A stretch of DNA of 64,000 nucleotides from Acidocella sp. KAb 2-4 (GTDB taxonomy: Bacteria; Pseudomonadota; Alphaproteobacteria; Acetobacterales; Acetobacteraceae). The position numbers were made by a program, and so were the translations under genes. The notes under the pieces were generated by a model. That model was not told where the DNA came from. It did not search any database and worked only from the letters and a program-made list of their open reading frames with translations. Below, in pieces: positions 51,176 to 60,007 of the stretch. How positions within the stretch are numbered: position 1 is the first letter of the stretch; every line of letters begins with the position of its first letter. Location: the NCBI RefSeq assembly GCF_020567705.1, contig NZ_JAJDJU010000002.1, positions 236,037-300,036 on the forward strand. Direction: 5' to 3'.

Positions 51176-52468
51176 TTACTCCCCCGCCTCCCGCGTCACG
51201 CGCACGCGCTCGATCCGCCGCCCGTCCATCGACAACACCTCGAACTTCCAGCCGCCGAACACCAGCGCGTCGCCGGCGCGGGCGGGGCGCAGCAGCAGCG
51301 CCAGGATCAGCCCGCCCAGCGTGTGGTAGCTGCCCTCATTGGGCAAGGCGGGAAGGTGCAGCCGGGCCTTTGTCTCGTCCACCGGGGTCAGCCCGTCCAG
51401 CTCATACACTGAGTCCGCCGCCGGCTCCGGCTCATGCGCCGAGGGACCGGCATCGTCGGCGTCACCCACGATCGCCTCCAGCACATCGGCGGCGGTGACG
51501 ATGCCTTCGAAGCTGCCATATTCGTCCAGCACCAGGGCGATGCCCAGCACGTCGCCCTTCAGCCGCTCCAGCGCCTCCAGCGCCGAGACGGAGTCGGGCA
51601 GGGCCATGGGCTGGCGCAGCGCCGGGGCGAGCGAGAAATCCTTGCCGTCCAGTAGCCGGTCCAGCACATCCTTGGCCGCCACCACGCCGGCGACGTTGTC
51701 GATCACCCCGTCGCACACCACCAGGCGCGAATGCGGCGCGCTGCGCAGGCGGGCGATGATGTCCTCCTTGCCCGCGGTGCGGTCGATCCAGACGATTTCG
51801 GTGCGCGGGGTCATGATCGCGCGCACCGGCTTGTCGGCCAGGCGAAGCACGCGCTCGATGATGTCGCGTTCCTCGGTCTCCAGCACGCCGGTCTCGGCGC
51901 CTTCCACCAGGATCGCCTTCAGCTCCTCCTCGCTCACCGCGCGAGCGTTCTCCGGCTCGGGGCCGAAGGCGCGCAGCACCAGCGTGGTGGTCTTGCCCAG
52001 CAGCCACACCGCCGGGGCCGCCGCCCGCGCCAGCAGCCCCAAAGGCCCGGCGGTGAAGGCCGAGACGCGCTCGGGGTGGCGCAGCGCGAGCTGCTTGGGC
52101 ACCAGCTCGCCAAACACCAAGGTGAGGTAGGTGATGACGATGACCGTGAACACCACCGCCACCGGCCCGGCATAGGGGCCGATATAAGCCAGACGGGCGA
52201 GCGGCACTTCCAGCTGGGCGGCGAGCTGGTCGCCGCCAAAGGCGCCGGTGAGGATGCCGATGAGCGTGATGCCAAATTGCGTGGTGGGCAGGAAGCTGTG
52301 CGGGTCGTCGGCCAGCTGGCGGGCGCGGGCGGCCCCGGGCACGCCCTGGCGCTCCATGAGCGAGAGCATCGCCCGCCGGGCGGAGACCAGGGCCAGCTCG
52401 GCCAGGGCGAAGGCGCCGTTGAGCAGGATGAGCAGGGCCAGAATGAGAATCTGAAGAGCGATCGGCAT
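51176..52468 (-). CDS. CNNM/CBS/CorC_HlyC domain membrane protein (YfjD/CorB-like)
   Basis: This 430-residue inner-membrane protein is of the hemolysin-related CorB/YfjD class, thought to move Mg2+ or Co2+. The CNNM region (about 1-170) has four spans, starting LQILILALLILLNGAFALAELALVSARRAML. Two CBS repeats follow (about 215-330; RAIMTPRTEIVWID and VLDEYGSFEGIVTAADVLEAIVG), then a CorC_HlyC domain (GSYHTLGGLILALLL...). It converges on the amidase with four bases between and is divergent from the glucan synthase. Confidence 0.93.
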   Translation of the reverse strand: MPIALQILILALLILLNGAFALAELALVSARRAMLSLMERQGVPGAARARQLADDPHSFLPTTQFGITLIGILTGAFGGDQLAAQLEVPLARLAYIGPYAGPVAVVFTVIVITYLTLVFGELVPKQLALRHPERVSAFTAGPLGLLARAAAPAVWLLGKTTTLVLRAFGPEPENARAVSEEELKAILVEGAETGVLETEERDIIERVLRLADKPVRAIMTPRTEIVWIDRTAGKEDIIARLRSAPHSRLVVCDGVIDNVAGVVAAKDVLDRLLDGKDFSLAPALRQPMALPDSVSALEALERLKGDVLGIALVLDEYGSFEGIVTAADVLEAIVGDADDAGPSAHEPEPAADSVYELDGLTPVDETKARLHLPALPNEGSYHTLGGLILALLLRPARAGDALVFGGWKFEVLSMDGRRIERVRVTREAGE

Positions 52469-52628
52469 GCGCCCTTTGTATCGGAGTTTTGCGTGCCGTG
52501 CAGCCGGGGCGGGAGGAAAACCCCGGCTTGCCTTAGTTGGGACACAATCGCGCCCAGCCGGTGCCTTACTGGAAAGTCATAAATCGCCACGCACGGGGCT
52601 AATCCCGGGTGTTTTCGGATCGCAAGGC

Positions 52629-55334
52629 ATGACCTACCAGTCGCAAATCCAGCGCCAGGACGCGCTGCTCTCCACCGCCAAGCCTCGCAAGGGCTGGGCC
52701 AGCCCGGGCTCCTGGGCGGCGGCACTCGGCGCCGGCGTGGTGGCGCTGGGCCTGTGGGGCGCGGCCAACCGCCCGGCCACCAACATCCCGGCCTATCATG
52801 GCGAGATCGGCGGTTTCGCCTTCTCGCCCTTCCATAAGGGCGAGAGCCCGCAGACCGGCGATTACCCGAGCACGGCCGAAATCAAGTCCGACCTCGCCTT
52901 GGCCGCGAAATACACCCACAACATCCGCACCTATACGGTCGAGGGCGATCTCGGGCAGATCCCGGCCCTGGCCGAGGGGATGCACCTGAACGTGACCCTG
53001 GGCGGCTGGCTGGACCGCCACCCGGAGGCCAACGCCAAGGAACTGGCCAAGCTGGTGCAGGTGGCCAATGCCAATGCAGACGTCACGCAGCTCATGGTCG
53101 GTAACGAGACCATCCTGCGCGGCGACATGACCGTGCCCGACCTGATCAACGACATCGACCAGGTGAAGGCCGAGACGCATGTGCCCGTCTCCACCGCCGA
53201 GCCTTGGCATGTCTGGCTGAAATACCCGCAACTCGCCCAGCACGTGGATTTCATCACCGTGCATCTGCTGCCCTATTGGGAGGGCGTGCCGGAGAACATC
53301 GCCGTGCAGGACGCGATGCACCGCCTGCAGATGGTGCATGACCGCTTTCCCAACAAGCGCATCGTGATCGGCGAGATCGGTTGGCCCTCCGACGGCATCG
53401 ATATCGGCGCCGCCCGCGCCAGCAATATCAACCAGGCCCGTTTCCTGCGCGATTTCTTCAACCTCGCGCAGCAGGATCATATCGACTACTTCGTGATGGA
53501 GGCGTTCGACCAGCCTTGGAAGACCAGCTTCGAGGGCCGCGCCGCCGGGTACTGGGGCATGTTCACCCTGGATCGCCATCAGAAATGGTCGCTGACCGGC
53601 CCGGTGGAAAACAACCCGCACTGGTTTGAGTACGCGCTGGGCGGCGTGTTGGCCTCGCTGGCCGCGACCATGCTGCTGCTCTCGCGCCGCCCGGATATCC
53701 GCTTCACCGGCAAGCTCGCCTTCGCGGCGCTGGTCGAGGGCTTCACCGCCATCCTTGCCATGCTGTTCATGAACATGGGCGAGACTTATCTCTCCATGAG
53801 CGCCGCCGCCGTGTGGGGCGCGCTGGCCGCCGGGCAGGGGCTGCTGCTGTTCCTGCTGATCGCCGACAGCTTCGACCTGGTCGAGACCATCTTCGGCCGC
53901 ATCTCGCGCCGCCACTACGAGCCGATCCCGGCTCCCGCGGGCGCCAAGCTGCCGAAGGTCTCCATCCACCTGCCGATCTGCAACGAGCCGCCCGAGATGG
54001 TGAAGCTCACCCTCGACGCGCTGGCGAACCTGGATTACGAGCGCTACGAGGTTCTGGTTATCGACAACAACACCATGGACCCCGCGGTGTGGGAGCCGGT
54101 GGCCGAGCATTGCGCGCGGCTGGGGCCCAAGTTCCGCTTCTTCACCCTGGGCAAATATAAGGGCTTCAAGGCTGGCGCGCTGAATTTCGGCCTGCGCGAG
54201 ACCGCCCCGGATGCCGAGATCATCGGTGTGATCGACTCCGATTACCTGGTCGACCCCGACTGGCTGCGCTGCATGGTCCCGGCCTTCGACAACCCGGCCG
54301 TCGGCTTCACCCAGTCGCCGCAGGATTACCGCGACAATGATGGCGGCCTGTTCAAGCGCATGATGTTCTGGGAGTATGCGGGCTTCTTCCACGCCGGCAT
54401 GGTCACCCGCAACGAGCGCAACGCCATCATCCAGCACGGCACCATGACCCTGGTGCGCAAGCAGGCGCTGCTTAACGAGAATGGCTGGGCCGAATGGTGC
54501 ATCACCGAGGACTCCCAGCTGGGCCTGCGCCTGTTCCGCGCCGGGTATGAGGCGGTGTACTCCAAGAAATCCTTCGGCAAGGGCGTGATGCCGGATGACT
54601 ACAACGCCTTCCGCAAGCAGCGCTTCCGCTGGGCCTATGGCGCCATGCGCATCGTGCGCGCCAATGCCGGCGCCCTGTTCAACCCCTTCAACAAGGAGCT
54701 GACGCTTGGCCAGCGCTGGCACTTCATCACCGGCTGGCTGCCCTGGTTCGGCGATGCGCTGGGCATCGTGTTCCTGGCCATGGGCCTCGCCTGGTCGGCC
54801 GGGCTGATCCTGGACCCGGTGCGCTTCGAGTTCCCGATCGCCCTGTTCATGCTGCCCTCGATCGGCCTGTTCTTCTTCAAGATCGTGCAGATCCTGGCGC
54901 TGTATAAAAACCGCGTGCCTTGCGGCTTCCTCGACCGGGTGGGCGCGGCGGTGGCCGGGCTGGCGCTGTCGCACTCCATCGGCAAGGCCGTGTGGAAGGG
55001 GCTGTTCACCAACAAACTGCCCTTCATCCGCACCCCGAAGATGAAGGACGCCCCCGCCCTGGTGCAGGGGCTGGTGATGGCCCGCGAGGAGCTGGTGTTG
55101 CTGCTCCTCACCTGGGGCGCGGCGCTGGGGGTTGGCTTCGGCCACCACTGGGCGACGCTGGAGACCAAGCTGTGGGTCGCGGTGCTGTTCACCCAGTCCA
55201 TGCCTTATCTGGCCTCGGTTGGCGTCTCCATCCTGGCCTCGCTCCCGGCCAAGGCGGCGGCCCCGGTGATCACCGCCGCCCCGGCCAAGCAGACCGCGTC
55301 GCTTGGCGCCATGCATCCGGCGGCTGGCGACTAA
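52629..55334 (+). CDS. Beta-glucan synthase: GH17-like domain fused to GT2 glycosyltransferase (NdvB-like)
   Basis: This 901-residue inner-membrane protein has a span at about 28-47. A periplasmic GH17-like domain covers about 55-330, with acid/base Glu160 (MVGNETI) and nucleophile Glu249 (IGEIGWPSDG). Three spans follow (about 338-415). A cytoplasmic GT2 domain covers about 440-680, with DSD (536-538), TED (626-628) and QRFRW (664-668). A C-terminal set of spans ends the protein. This matches NdvB-type beta-(1,3)-glucan synthases that make cyclic or linear periplasmic glucans. The start is ATG 52629 after AAGG. A strong terminator follows. No further glucan genes are adjacent. Confidence 0.92.
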   Translation: MTYQSQIQRQDALLSTAKPRKGWASPGSWAAALGAGVVALGLWGAANRPATNIPAYHGEIGGFAFSPFHKGESPQTGDYPSTAEIKSDLALAAKYTHNIRTYTVEGDLGQIPALAEGMHLNVTLGGWLDRHPEANAKELAKLVQVANANADVTQLMVGNETILRGDMTVPDLINDIDQVKAETHVPVSTAEPWHVWLKYPQLAQHVDFITVHLLPYWEGVPENIAVQDAMHRLQMVHDRFPNKRIVIGEIGWPSDGIDIGAARASNINQARFLRDFFNLAQQDHIDYFVMEAFDQPWKTSFEGRAAGYWGMFTLDRHQKWSLTGPVENNPHWFEYALGGVLASLAATMLLLSRRPDIRFTGKLAFAALVEGFTAILAMLFMNMGETYLSMSAAAVWGALAAGQGLLLFLLIADSFDLVETIFGRISRRHYEPIPAPAGAKLPKVSIHLPICNEPPEMVKLTLDALANLDYERYEVLVIDNNTMDPAVWEPVAEHCARLGPKFRFFTLGKYKGFKAGALNFGLRETAPDAEIIGVIDSDYLVDPDWLRCMVPAFDNPAVGFTQSPQDYRDNDGGLFKRMMFWEYAGFFHAGMVTRNERNAIIQHGTMTLVRKQALLNENGWAEWCITEDSQLGLRLFRAGYEAVYSKKSFGKGVMPDDYNAFRKQRFRWAYGAMRIVRANAGALFNPFNKELTLGQRWHFITGWLPWFGDALGIVFLAMGLAWSAGLILDPVRFEFPIALFMLPSIGLFFFKIVQILALYKNRVPCGFLDRVGAAVAGLALSHSIGKAVWKGLFTNKLPFIRTPKMKDAPALVQGLVMAREELVLLLLTWGAALGVGFGHHWATLETKLWVAVLFTQSMPYLASVGVSILASLPAKAAAPVITAAPAKQTASLGAMHPAAGD

Positions 55335-55350
55335 GCCCGCCCACCCCACC

Positions 55351-55380
55351 AAAGGGCCCCGCTTGCGGGGCCCTTTTTAT
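55351..55380 (+). terminator. Rho-independent terminator after the glucan synthase
   Basis: AAAGGGCCCCGC and GCGGGGCCCTTT are perfect 12-base complements around TT, then TTAT. It begins 16 bases past the stop codon. Confidence 0.95.
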
Positions 55381-55574
55381 TTCTGCGCCGCGCGGGGCAG
55401 ATCTGCCCGATTATCCTTGCGCTAAGCACCCCGGCGCGTGCATAAGGCCGCCACTGGCCGCGATGGCGCGACCGGGAGCGCTGCTCCCGGCTGTGGCGGC
55501 TTGATTTGATGGGGGCGCGTTTCGCCCCGTTTGACCGTCCTTTTCCAAAATCGCGCGTGGAAGCCGGACAATAT

Positions 55575-55597
55575 CGCCAGAGAGGCTCTCTCTGGCG
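55575..55597 (+). promoter_or_regulatory. 5' UTR hairpin in front of rhlE
   Basis: CGCCAGAGAG and CTCTCTGGCG are perfect ten-base complements around GCT. The stem ends 18 bases before the ATG and overlaps part of the Shine-Dalgarno region (GGAG at 55600-55603 lies just after it). It may limit translation until the helicase opens it; this is an inference. Confidence 0.5.
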
Positions 55598-55615
55598 CCG
55601 GAGACGTTTGTTTAT

Positions 55616-56893
55616 ATGACTGAAATGAATTTTGATGCGTTCGGCCTGGCCACCCCGATTCTGGCCGCGCTGAAGCATGCGGGCTTCGTGAAGCCCACCC
55701 CGATCCAGCAAGGCGCGATTCCGCACGGCCTTGCGGGCAAGGATGTGCTGGGCCTGGCCCAGACCGGCACTGGCAAGACCGCCGCCTTTGCCCTGCCCAT
55801 CTTGCAGGCCATGGCTGGGCACAAGCTGCATAACCGCCGCTTCTCGACCCGTGCGCTGATTTTGGCGCCGACCCGTGAACTGGCGGTGCAGATCGAGCAG
55901 GAGTTCAAGAAATTCGGCGCCGGGCTCGGCCTGCGCGTGGTGCTCATCGTCGGCGGCGTGGGCCGCAGCGGGCAGGTGGCGCGCATGTCGCGCGGGGCGG
56001 ATATCGTTGTCGGTTGCCCCGGCCGCGTGCTCGACCTGATGAACACCAAGGAGCTGATCATCGACCAATGCCAGTTCTTCGTGCTGGACGAGGCCGACCG
56101 CATGCTCGACCTTGGCTTCTTCCCCGATATCCGCAAGATCGTGACGCATCTGCCCACGCGGCGGCAATCGGCGCTGTTCTCGGCCACCATGCCGGCGGAA
56201 ATCGCCAAGCTGGCCGAAGGGCTGCTGCATGACCCGGTGCGAGTAACGGTGGCGGCGGTGGCCTCCACCCCGGCGCGCATCGCCCAGAGCGTGCATTTCG
56301 TCGAGGGCGCACAGAAGCGCGAATTGCTGGTGCAACTGCTCCGCGACCCGGCCTTCACCCGCGCCATCGTGTTCACCCGCACCAAGCGCGGGGCGGATCG
56401 CGTGGCCCTGCAACTCAACGGCGCCAAGATCTCCGCCACCTCGCTCCACGGCAATCTCAGCCAAAATGCCCGCCAGCGCGCGCTCGACGCCTTTAAGTCC
56501 GGCGAGGCGCGGGTGCTGGTGGCGACCGACATCGCGGCCCGCGGCATCGATGTCTCCGGCGTCTCGCACGTGGTGAATTTCGAGCTGCCGAACGAGCCGG
56601 AGAGCTATGTGCACCGCATCGGCCGCACCGCGCGCAACGGCGCCGAGGGCGTGGCCGTGGCCTTCTGCGACGCCACCGAGCTGCCGTATCTGAACCAGAT
56701 CGAGAAGCTCACCGGCATCAAGATGCAAGTGGCGAGCGGCACCCGTCCGGCCCAGGCGATGCCGGTGAAAAAGCCCCAGCGCCACCCGGACATGGTGGTG
56801 CGCAAGGCGAAGCCCGCCACCGCCCCCGGCGCGAAGCTGGGCGCCAAGCCCCGCCGTCCGCAATATCAGGAGAAGCGGGCGAAAGTGGCTTAA
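55616..56893 (+). CDS. rhlE: DEAD-box RNA helicase RhlE-like
   Basis: This 425-residue helicase has the Q motif (FDAFGLATPILAALKHAGFVKPTPIQQ), Walker A AQTGTGKT (48-55), PTRELAVQIEQEF, the DEAD box (VLDEADRMLDLGFF), LFSATM, and HRIGRTARNG. The tail is short and basic (VKKPQRHPDMVVRKAKPAT...). RhlE members function in ribosome maturation and RNA decay. It is a second, distinct DEAD-box helicase about 10 kb from the one at 45613. A strong leader hairpin precedes it and a terminator follows. Confidence 0.94.
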   Translation: MTEMNFDAFGLATPILAALKHAGFVKPTPIQQGAIPHGLAGKDVLGLAQTGTGKTAAFALPILQAMAGHKLHNRRFSTRALILAPTRELAVQIEQEFKKFGAGLGLRVVLIVGGVGRSGQVARMSRGADIVVGCPGRVLDLMNTKELIIDQCQFFVLDEADRMLDLGFFPDIRKIVTHLPTRRQSALFSATMPAEIAKLAEGLLHDPVRVTVAAVASTPARIAQSVHFVEGAQKRELLVQLLRDPAFTRAIVFTRTKRGADRVALQLNGAKISATSLHGNLSQNARQRALDAFKSGEARVLVATDIAARGIDVSGVSHVVNFELPNEPESYVHRIGRTARNGAEGVAVAFCDATELPYLNQIEKLTGIKMQVASGTRPAQAMPVKKPQRHPDMVVRKAKPATAPGAKLGAKPRRPQYQEKRAKVA

Positions 56894-56898
56894 GTTGG

Positions 56899-56925
56899 AT
56901 AAGGGGCCGTTCGGCCCCTTATTTG
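56899..56925 (+). terminator. Rho-independent terminator after rhlE
   Basis: ATAAGGGGCCG and CGGCCCCTTAT form an eleven-base perfect stem around TT, followed by TTG. It lies five bases after the stop and separates rhlE from the convergent small gene. Confidence 0.9.
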
Positions 56926-56943
56926 TCACTCAGGGACCAGTAG

Positions 56944-57087
56944 TTAATCGCTGTGTTTGTTGCTTTCGTGCCTGATAAAAATTGGAAAGCCTTTGAGGCC
57001 ATGGTCACGTGCATATATTTTTTTGCCGTCACGTAACGTGATGGATGCACGAAAGATCAGACCGACAGGTTTAGAAAATTTGCTCAT
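56944..57087 (-). CDS. Conserved-looking 47-residue small protein
   Basis: The minus strand encodes MSKFSKPVGLIFRASITLRD, then GKKIYARDHGLKGFPIFIRH and a short tail ESNKHSD. AAGGAG lies eight bases before the ATG at 57087, a strong ribosome binding site. The pattern IFRxxITLxDGKxIYAxxxGLKGFPI resembles small alphaproteobacterial proteins I have seen unannotated. No function is known. It is 96 bases downstream of fau and could share its transcript. Confidence 0.65.
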   Translation of the reverse strand: MSKFSKPVGLIFRASITLRDGKKIYARDHGLKGFPIFIRHESNKHSD

Positions 57088-57183
57088 GTAAGAGCTCCTT
57101 CAGAGGGATTCCGACGCCACACGGCGTTGGCGCAGCGACGCTGCGACTCGCATTTTATTGGAACTCTCGTCCATAAGGCAACC

Positions 57184-57744
57184 CTAACTTGAGGCGTTGC
57201 CGAAACGGTATACCTCCCCCTCCGTCGCCACCGCGTGCAGGTGAAAATCCGTCTCCTCCACCGGCACATGCGCCACTTGCTGCGCGGCATAGGCGCAGCC
57301 GAGGCGGAAGGCGTGGGGCAGGCCGGCCAGGGTGCGGTCGTAATAGCCGCCGCCATAGCCCAGGCGGTGGCCGGTGGCGTCGAACGCCACCAGTGGCACC
57401 AGCACGAAATCCGGCGTGACCGCCGCGCCCAGCGGATGCATGGTGCCATAGCGCCCGCGCGCCAGTTCCACCCCCGGCGCCCAGGCGCGGAAGATCAGCG
57501 GGTTGCCGCGCGGCGTGGTTTCCGGCAGGCCGATGACATGGCCGCGCTCATGCAGCGCGGTGAGCAGCGGGCGGATGTCGATCTCATGCGGCATCGGCCA
57601 GAACCCGGCCACCACCGCCCCCGCGGGCACGATGCCGGAGGCCAGCACATGCGCCGCCAGCTGCGCGCCCAGCGCCGGGTTCCAACGCGCGCGCAGGCCC
57701 AAAATCTCCGCCCGCAACGCCGCTTTTTGCTCGGCCAGATCCAT
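57184..57744 (-). CDS. fau: 5-formyltetrahydrofolate cyclo-ligase
   Basis: This 186-residue enzyme converts 5-formyl-THF to 5,10-methenyl-THF with ATP. The family motif LVPLVAFDATGHRLGYGGGYYDR is intact, as is FWPMPHEIDIRPLL. I chose the ATG at 57744 (MDLAEQKAALR), six bases after the MotB-like stop; a TTG at 57753 would overlap it. It is the last gene of the efp-to-fau run. The 6S RNA gene that often precedes this gene is not visible here. Confidence 0.92.
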   Translation of the reverse strand: MDLAEQKAALRAEILGLRARWNPALGAQLAAHVLASGIVPAGAVVAGFWPMPHEIDIRPLLTALHERGHVIGLPETTPRGNPLIFRAWAPGVELARGRYGTMHPLGAAVTPDFVLVPLVAFDATGHRLGYGGGYYDRTLAGLPHAFRLGCAYAAQQVAHVPVEETDFHLHAVATEGEVYRFGNASS

Positions 57745-57749
57745 GATCT

Positions 57750-58874
57750 TCAAGGCGCCGTCAGGCGGAATTCGATCCGCCGGTTCTGCGCGTAATCCGC
57801 CGGGGTGGTGCCGGGCGCGATCGGGTTGTTGGAGCCCATGCCAGATACCACCAGCCGGTTCTGCGGCACGCCATCGGCGATCAGCAGATCCAGCACCGCC
57901 AGCGCGCGGGCCGAGGACAGATCGAAATTCGATTTATACGGCCCGCCGCTGATCGGCTGCGCGTCGGCATAGCCATCGACCGACAGCACCCAGTTCACAT
58001 TTGGCGGGATCTTGGCGGCGATCTCCTTCACCGCCTGTGCCACCTGCGCGATCTCGGCTTGCCCGGCAGGGGTGATCGTTGCCTCATCGACGGGGAACAG
58101 CACGTCGCTCTCGAACACGAAACGGTCGCCCACGACCTTGATGTTCTTCTCGCCCTTCAGGCTCTCGGATAATGTGCGGAAGAACACGCTCTGATATTGC
58201 TGCAATTCCTCGACCTTGCGGGCCAGCGCCTCGTTGAGCTGCTTGCCGAGATCGACGATCTGCACCTTGTCGGCCGCATCCGCCGTCTGCGCGGCGTCGA
58301 GCGCAGTTTGCAGCGCCGCGAGCTGCGCGCGCAACGCCGCCAGCTGCTGGTTGAGCAGGGCGATCTGCGCCTCGTCCTGAGCGGAGAGCTTCTGCGCGTC
58401 GGCGAGTTTCTGCTGCATGTCCGGCGTGCCGGTCACCGCCTCCATCTGCGCCTGCAGCGTGGCGATGCGCCCCGTGGCCGCCGCCGCCTGGGCCTGCGCG
58501 TCTGAAAGCTGGGCCTGCATGGTTTTCTGCGCGTCTTGCAGCGTGGCAAGGCTGGCATTGCTGGTGGCGAGCTGCTGGGTGAGGCTGGTATTGGCCGCCT
58601 GCGCCTGCGCCAATTGCGCGTTCAGCGCCGCCAACTCCTGGCTCAGCGTCGCGTCCTTCGATATTTCCATCGACAGGCTTTGCGTCAGTTCCGAGATCTG
58701 CTGTTTCAGCTTGTCGATCGTGTTGTTGGAGCCGGTGAGGGCGGAGGACAGGAACGCCTCGGCCAGCACGAACACCAGCAGCACGAAGATGATGACCATG
58801 AGCAGGGTGGAGAGCGCGTCCACATAGCCGGGCCAAGCCTCAAGCCCGTTGCCCGTGCCCCGCCGGCCTCTCAT
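57750..58874 (-). CDS. OmpA-domain, MotB-like peptidoglycan-binding protein with coiled coil
   Basis: This 374-residue protein has one N-terminal span (LSTLLMVIIFVLLVFVLAEAFL, about 21-42). A long heptad-type coiled coil rich in Ala/Gln/Leu follows (about 55-230; SQELAALNAQLAQAQAANTSLTQQLATS). A C-terminal OmpA domain ends it (FVFESDVLFPVDEATITPAGQAEI, VDGYADAQP, LSSARALAVLDLLIADGVP, NRRIEFR). It resembles MotB but has a far longer coiled coil. Its ATG overlaps the MotA-like stop by four bases. The two probably form a MotA/MotB-type proton-channel complex of unknown use. Confidence 0.9.
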   Translation of the reverse strand: MRGRRGTGNGLEAWPGYVDALSTLLMVIIFVLLVFVLAEAFLSSALTGSNNTIDKLKQQISELTQSLSMEISKDATLSQELAALNAQLAQAQAANTSLTQQLATSNASLATLQDAQKTMQAQLSDAQAQAAAATGRIATLQAQMEAVTGTPDMQQKLADAQKLSAQDEAQIALLNQQLAALRAQLAALQTALDAAQTADAADKVQIVDLGKQLNEALARKVEELQQYQSVFFRTLSESLKGEKNIKVVGDRFVFESDVLFPVDEATITPAGQAEIAQVAQAVKEIAAKIPPNVNWVLSVDGYADAQPISGGPYKSNFDLSSARALAVLDLLIADGVPQNRLVVSGMGSNNPIAPGTTPADYAQNRRIEFRLTAP

Positions 58875-60007
58875 GGCCGGTTGTGGTCCGCCAGCCCGGC
58901 GATGGTGCGGGTGAGCACCTTGAGGTCGCTGCGCAGCTCGCCCAGGCTTTGGCTGCGGCCTTGCTCGCTCTCGGTAAGCAGGCGCGAGAGCAGTAATTCG
59001 ATGTTGCGCAGATGCGCGCGCGCCACCTCATCGGCGGGTTTCGGTTCGGCCAGGCGCGAGAGCACCGGGGCGATGCCCATCTGCGCGGCGCCGATCTTCT
59101 CCATCAGTTGCTGGTTCACGCGCAGCGTGTCGGAGAGATGCGCCAGCCGCTCGGTCATCGCCACCACCGCCGCGCTGCTCTGGGCGCGGCCTTCCTCGCC
59201 GCGCGCCAGCACGCGCTGCAACTGGTCCATATTCTCCGCCGTCTGCTCCAGCAGCGCCTGCACGTAGACAGGGATGCTGCCCTCGCCATCGCCCGCCAGC
59301 GCGCCGGTGGAGAGCCGGGTCAGCCCGGCCAGCCATTCCTCCAGTTCGTTGAAGAAGCGGTTCATCGCCTGCCCGGCGGTGAGATCGAGAAAGCCCAGGA
59401 TCAGCGCGCCGGACAGGCCGAACATCGAGGACGAGAACGCCGTGCCCATGCCCGCGAGCGGCCCGGTCAGCCCGTTCTTGAGCTGGCTGAACATCGCGTT
59501 CACATCGCCGCCGGCGAGGTTCATGCCGTTGATCACCTCGGCCACCGAATTCACCGTGCGCAGCAAGCCCCAGAACGTGCCGAGCAGGCCGAGGAAGATC
59601 ATCACCCCGGTGGTGTAGCGCGAGAGTTCGCGCGATTCGTCGAGGCGCGAGGAGATGCCGTCAAGGATCGTGCGCATCGCCTGGCCGGAGAGGGTGATGC
59701 GGCGCTCGCCATCGGCGCGGCCGTGCAGCATCCGCGCCATCGGGGCGAGCAGCACGGGCGGGGCGGCTTGTTCCAGACGCTGGCGGTTGCGGCGGAATTC
59801 CTCGACCCAGGCGGCCTCAGGGTAGAGCCGCTGCACCTGGCGCAAATTCCAGAACACGCCGAAGAACTCGACCGCCACGATGACGCTGTTGACCACTGGG
59901 TTGGCGAGGAAGAAACGCGAGAGTTCCGGCGAGAGCAGGGCGGCGAGGCTGTAGACCACCACGCAGAACAGGATCATCCGTATCAGGTAGTTGGTCGGCT
60001 TGGTCAT
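58871..60007 (-). CDS. MotA/TolQ/ExbB-family membrane protein
   Basis: This 378-residue inner-membrane protein has four hydrophobic spans: about 8-28, 36-56, 131-155 and 190-212. The MotA-type core is FLGLLGTFWGLLRTV ... NGLTGPLAGMGTAFSSSMFGLSGALILGFLDL. A long cytoplasmic tail (about 220-378) is helical. It is not flagellar by context, since no fli or mot genes are present. Its partner is the MotB-like protein on the next gene (ATGA overlap). A four-base overlap also joins it to the OmpA-like gene upstream. Ion conduction is inferred from the family. Confidence 0.9.
   Translation of the reverse strand: MTKPTNYLIRMILFCVVVYSLAALLSPELSRFFLANPVVNSVIVAVEFFGVFWNLRQVQRLYPEAAWVEEFRRNRQRLEQAAPPVLLAPMARMLHGRADGERRITLSGQAMRTILDGISSRLDESRELSRYTTGVMIFLGLLGTFWGLLRTVNSVAEVINGMNLAGGDVNAMFSQLKNGLTGPLAGMGTAFSSSMFGLSGALILGFLDLTAGQAMNRFFNELEEWLAGLTRLSTGALAGDGEGSIPVYVQALLEQTAENMDQLQRVLARGEEGRAQSSAAVVAMTERLAHLSDTLRVNQQLMEKIGAAQMGIAPVLSRLAEPKPADEVARAHLRNIELLLSRLLTESEQGRSQSLGELRSDLKVLTRTIAGLADHNRP

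Noticed and set aside
52599..55352. Open frame of 917 codons antisense to the glucan synthase
   Set aside because: It is a high-GC shadow of a gene with clear GH17 and GT2 motifs. Its own translation has no recognisable domain and is rich in His/Gln/Gly/Arg as expected for antisense of GC-rich codons.
57100..57174. 24-codon frame MDESSNKMRVAASLRQRRV... between fau and the 47-residue gene
   Set aside because: It has no ribosome binding site and no recognisable pattern. It might be a leader peptide but nothing supports that.
57750..60007. MotA/MotB-like pair as a Zorya anti-phage system (ZorAB)
   Set aside because: There are no ZorC, ZorD or ZorE genes, and the pair sits in a housekeeping run with efp, suhB and fau. 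It is more likely an envelope complex.
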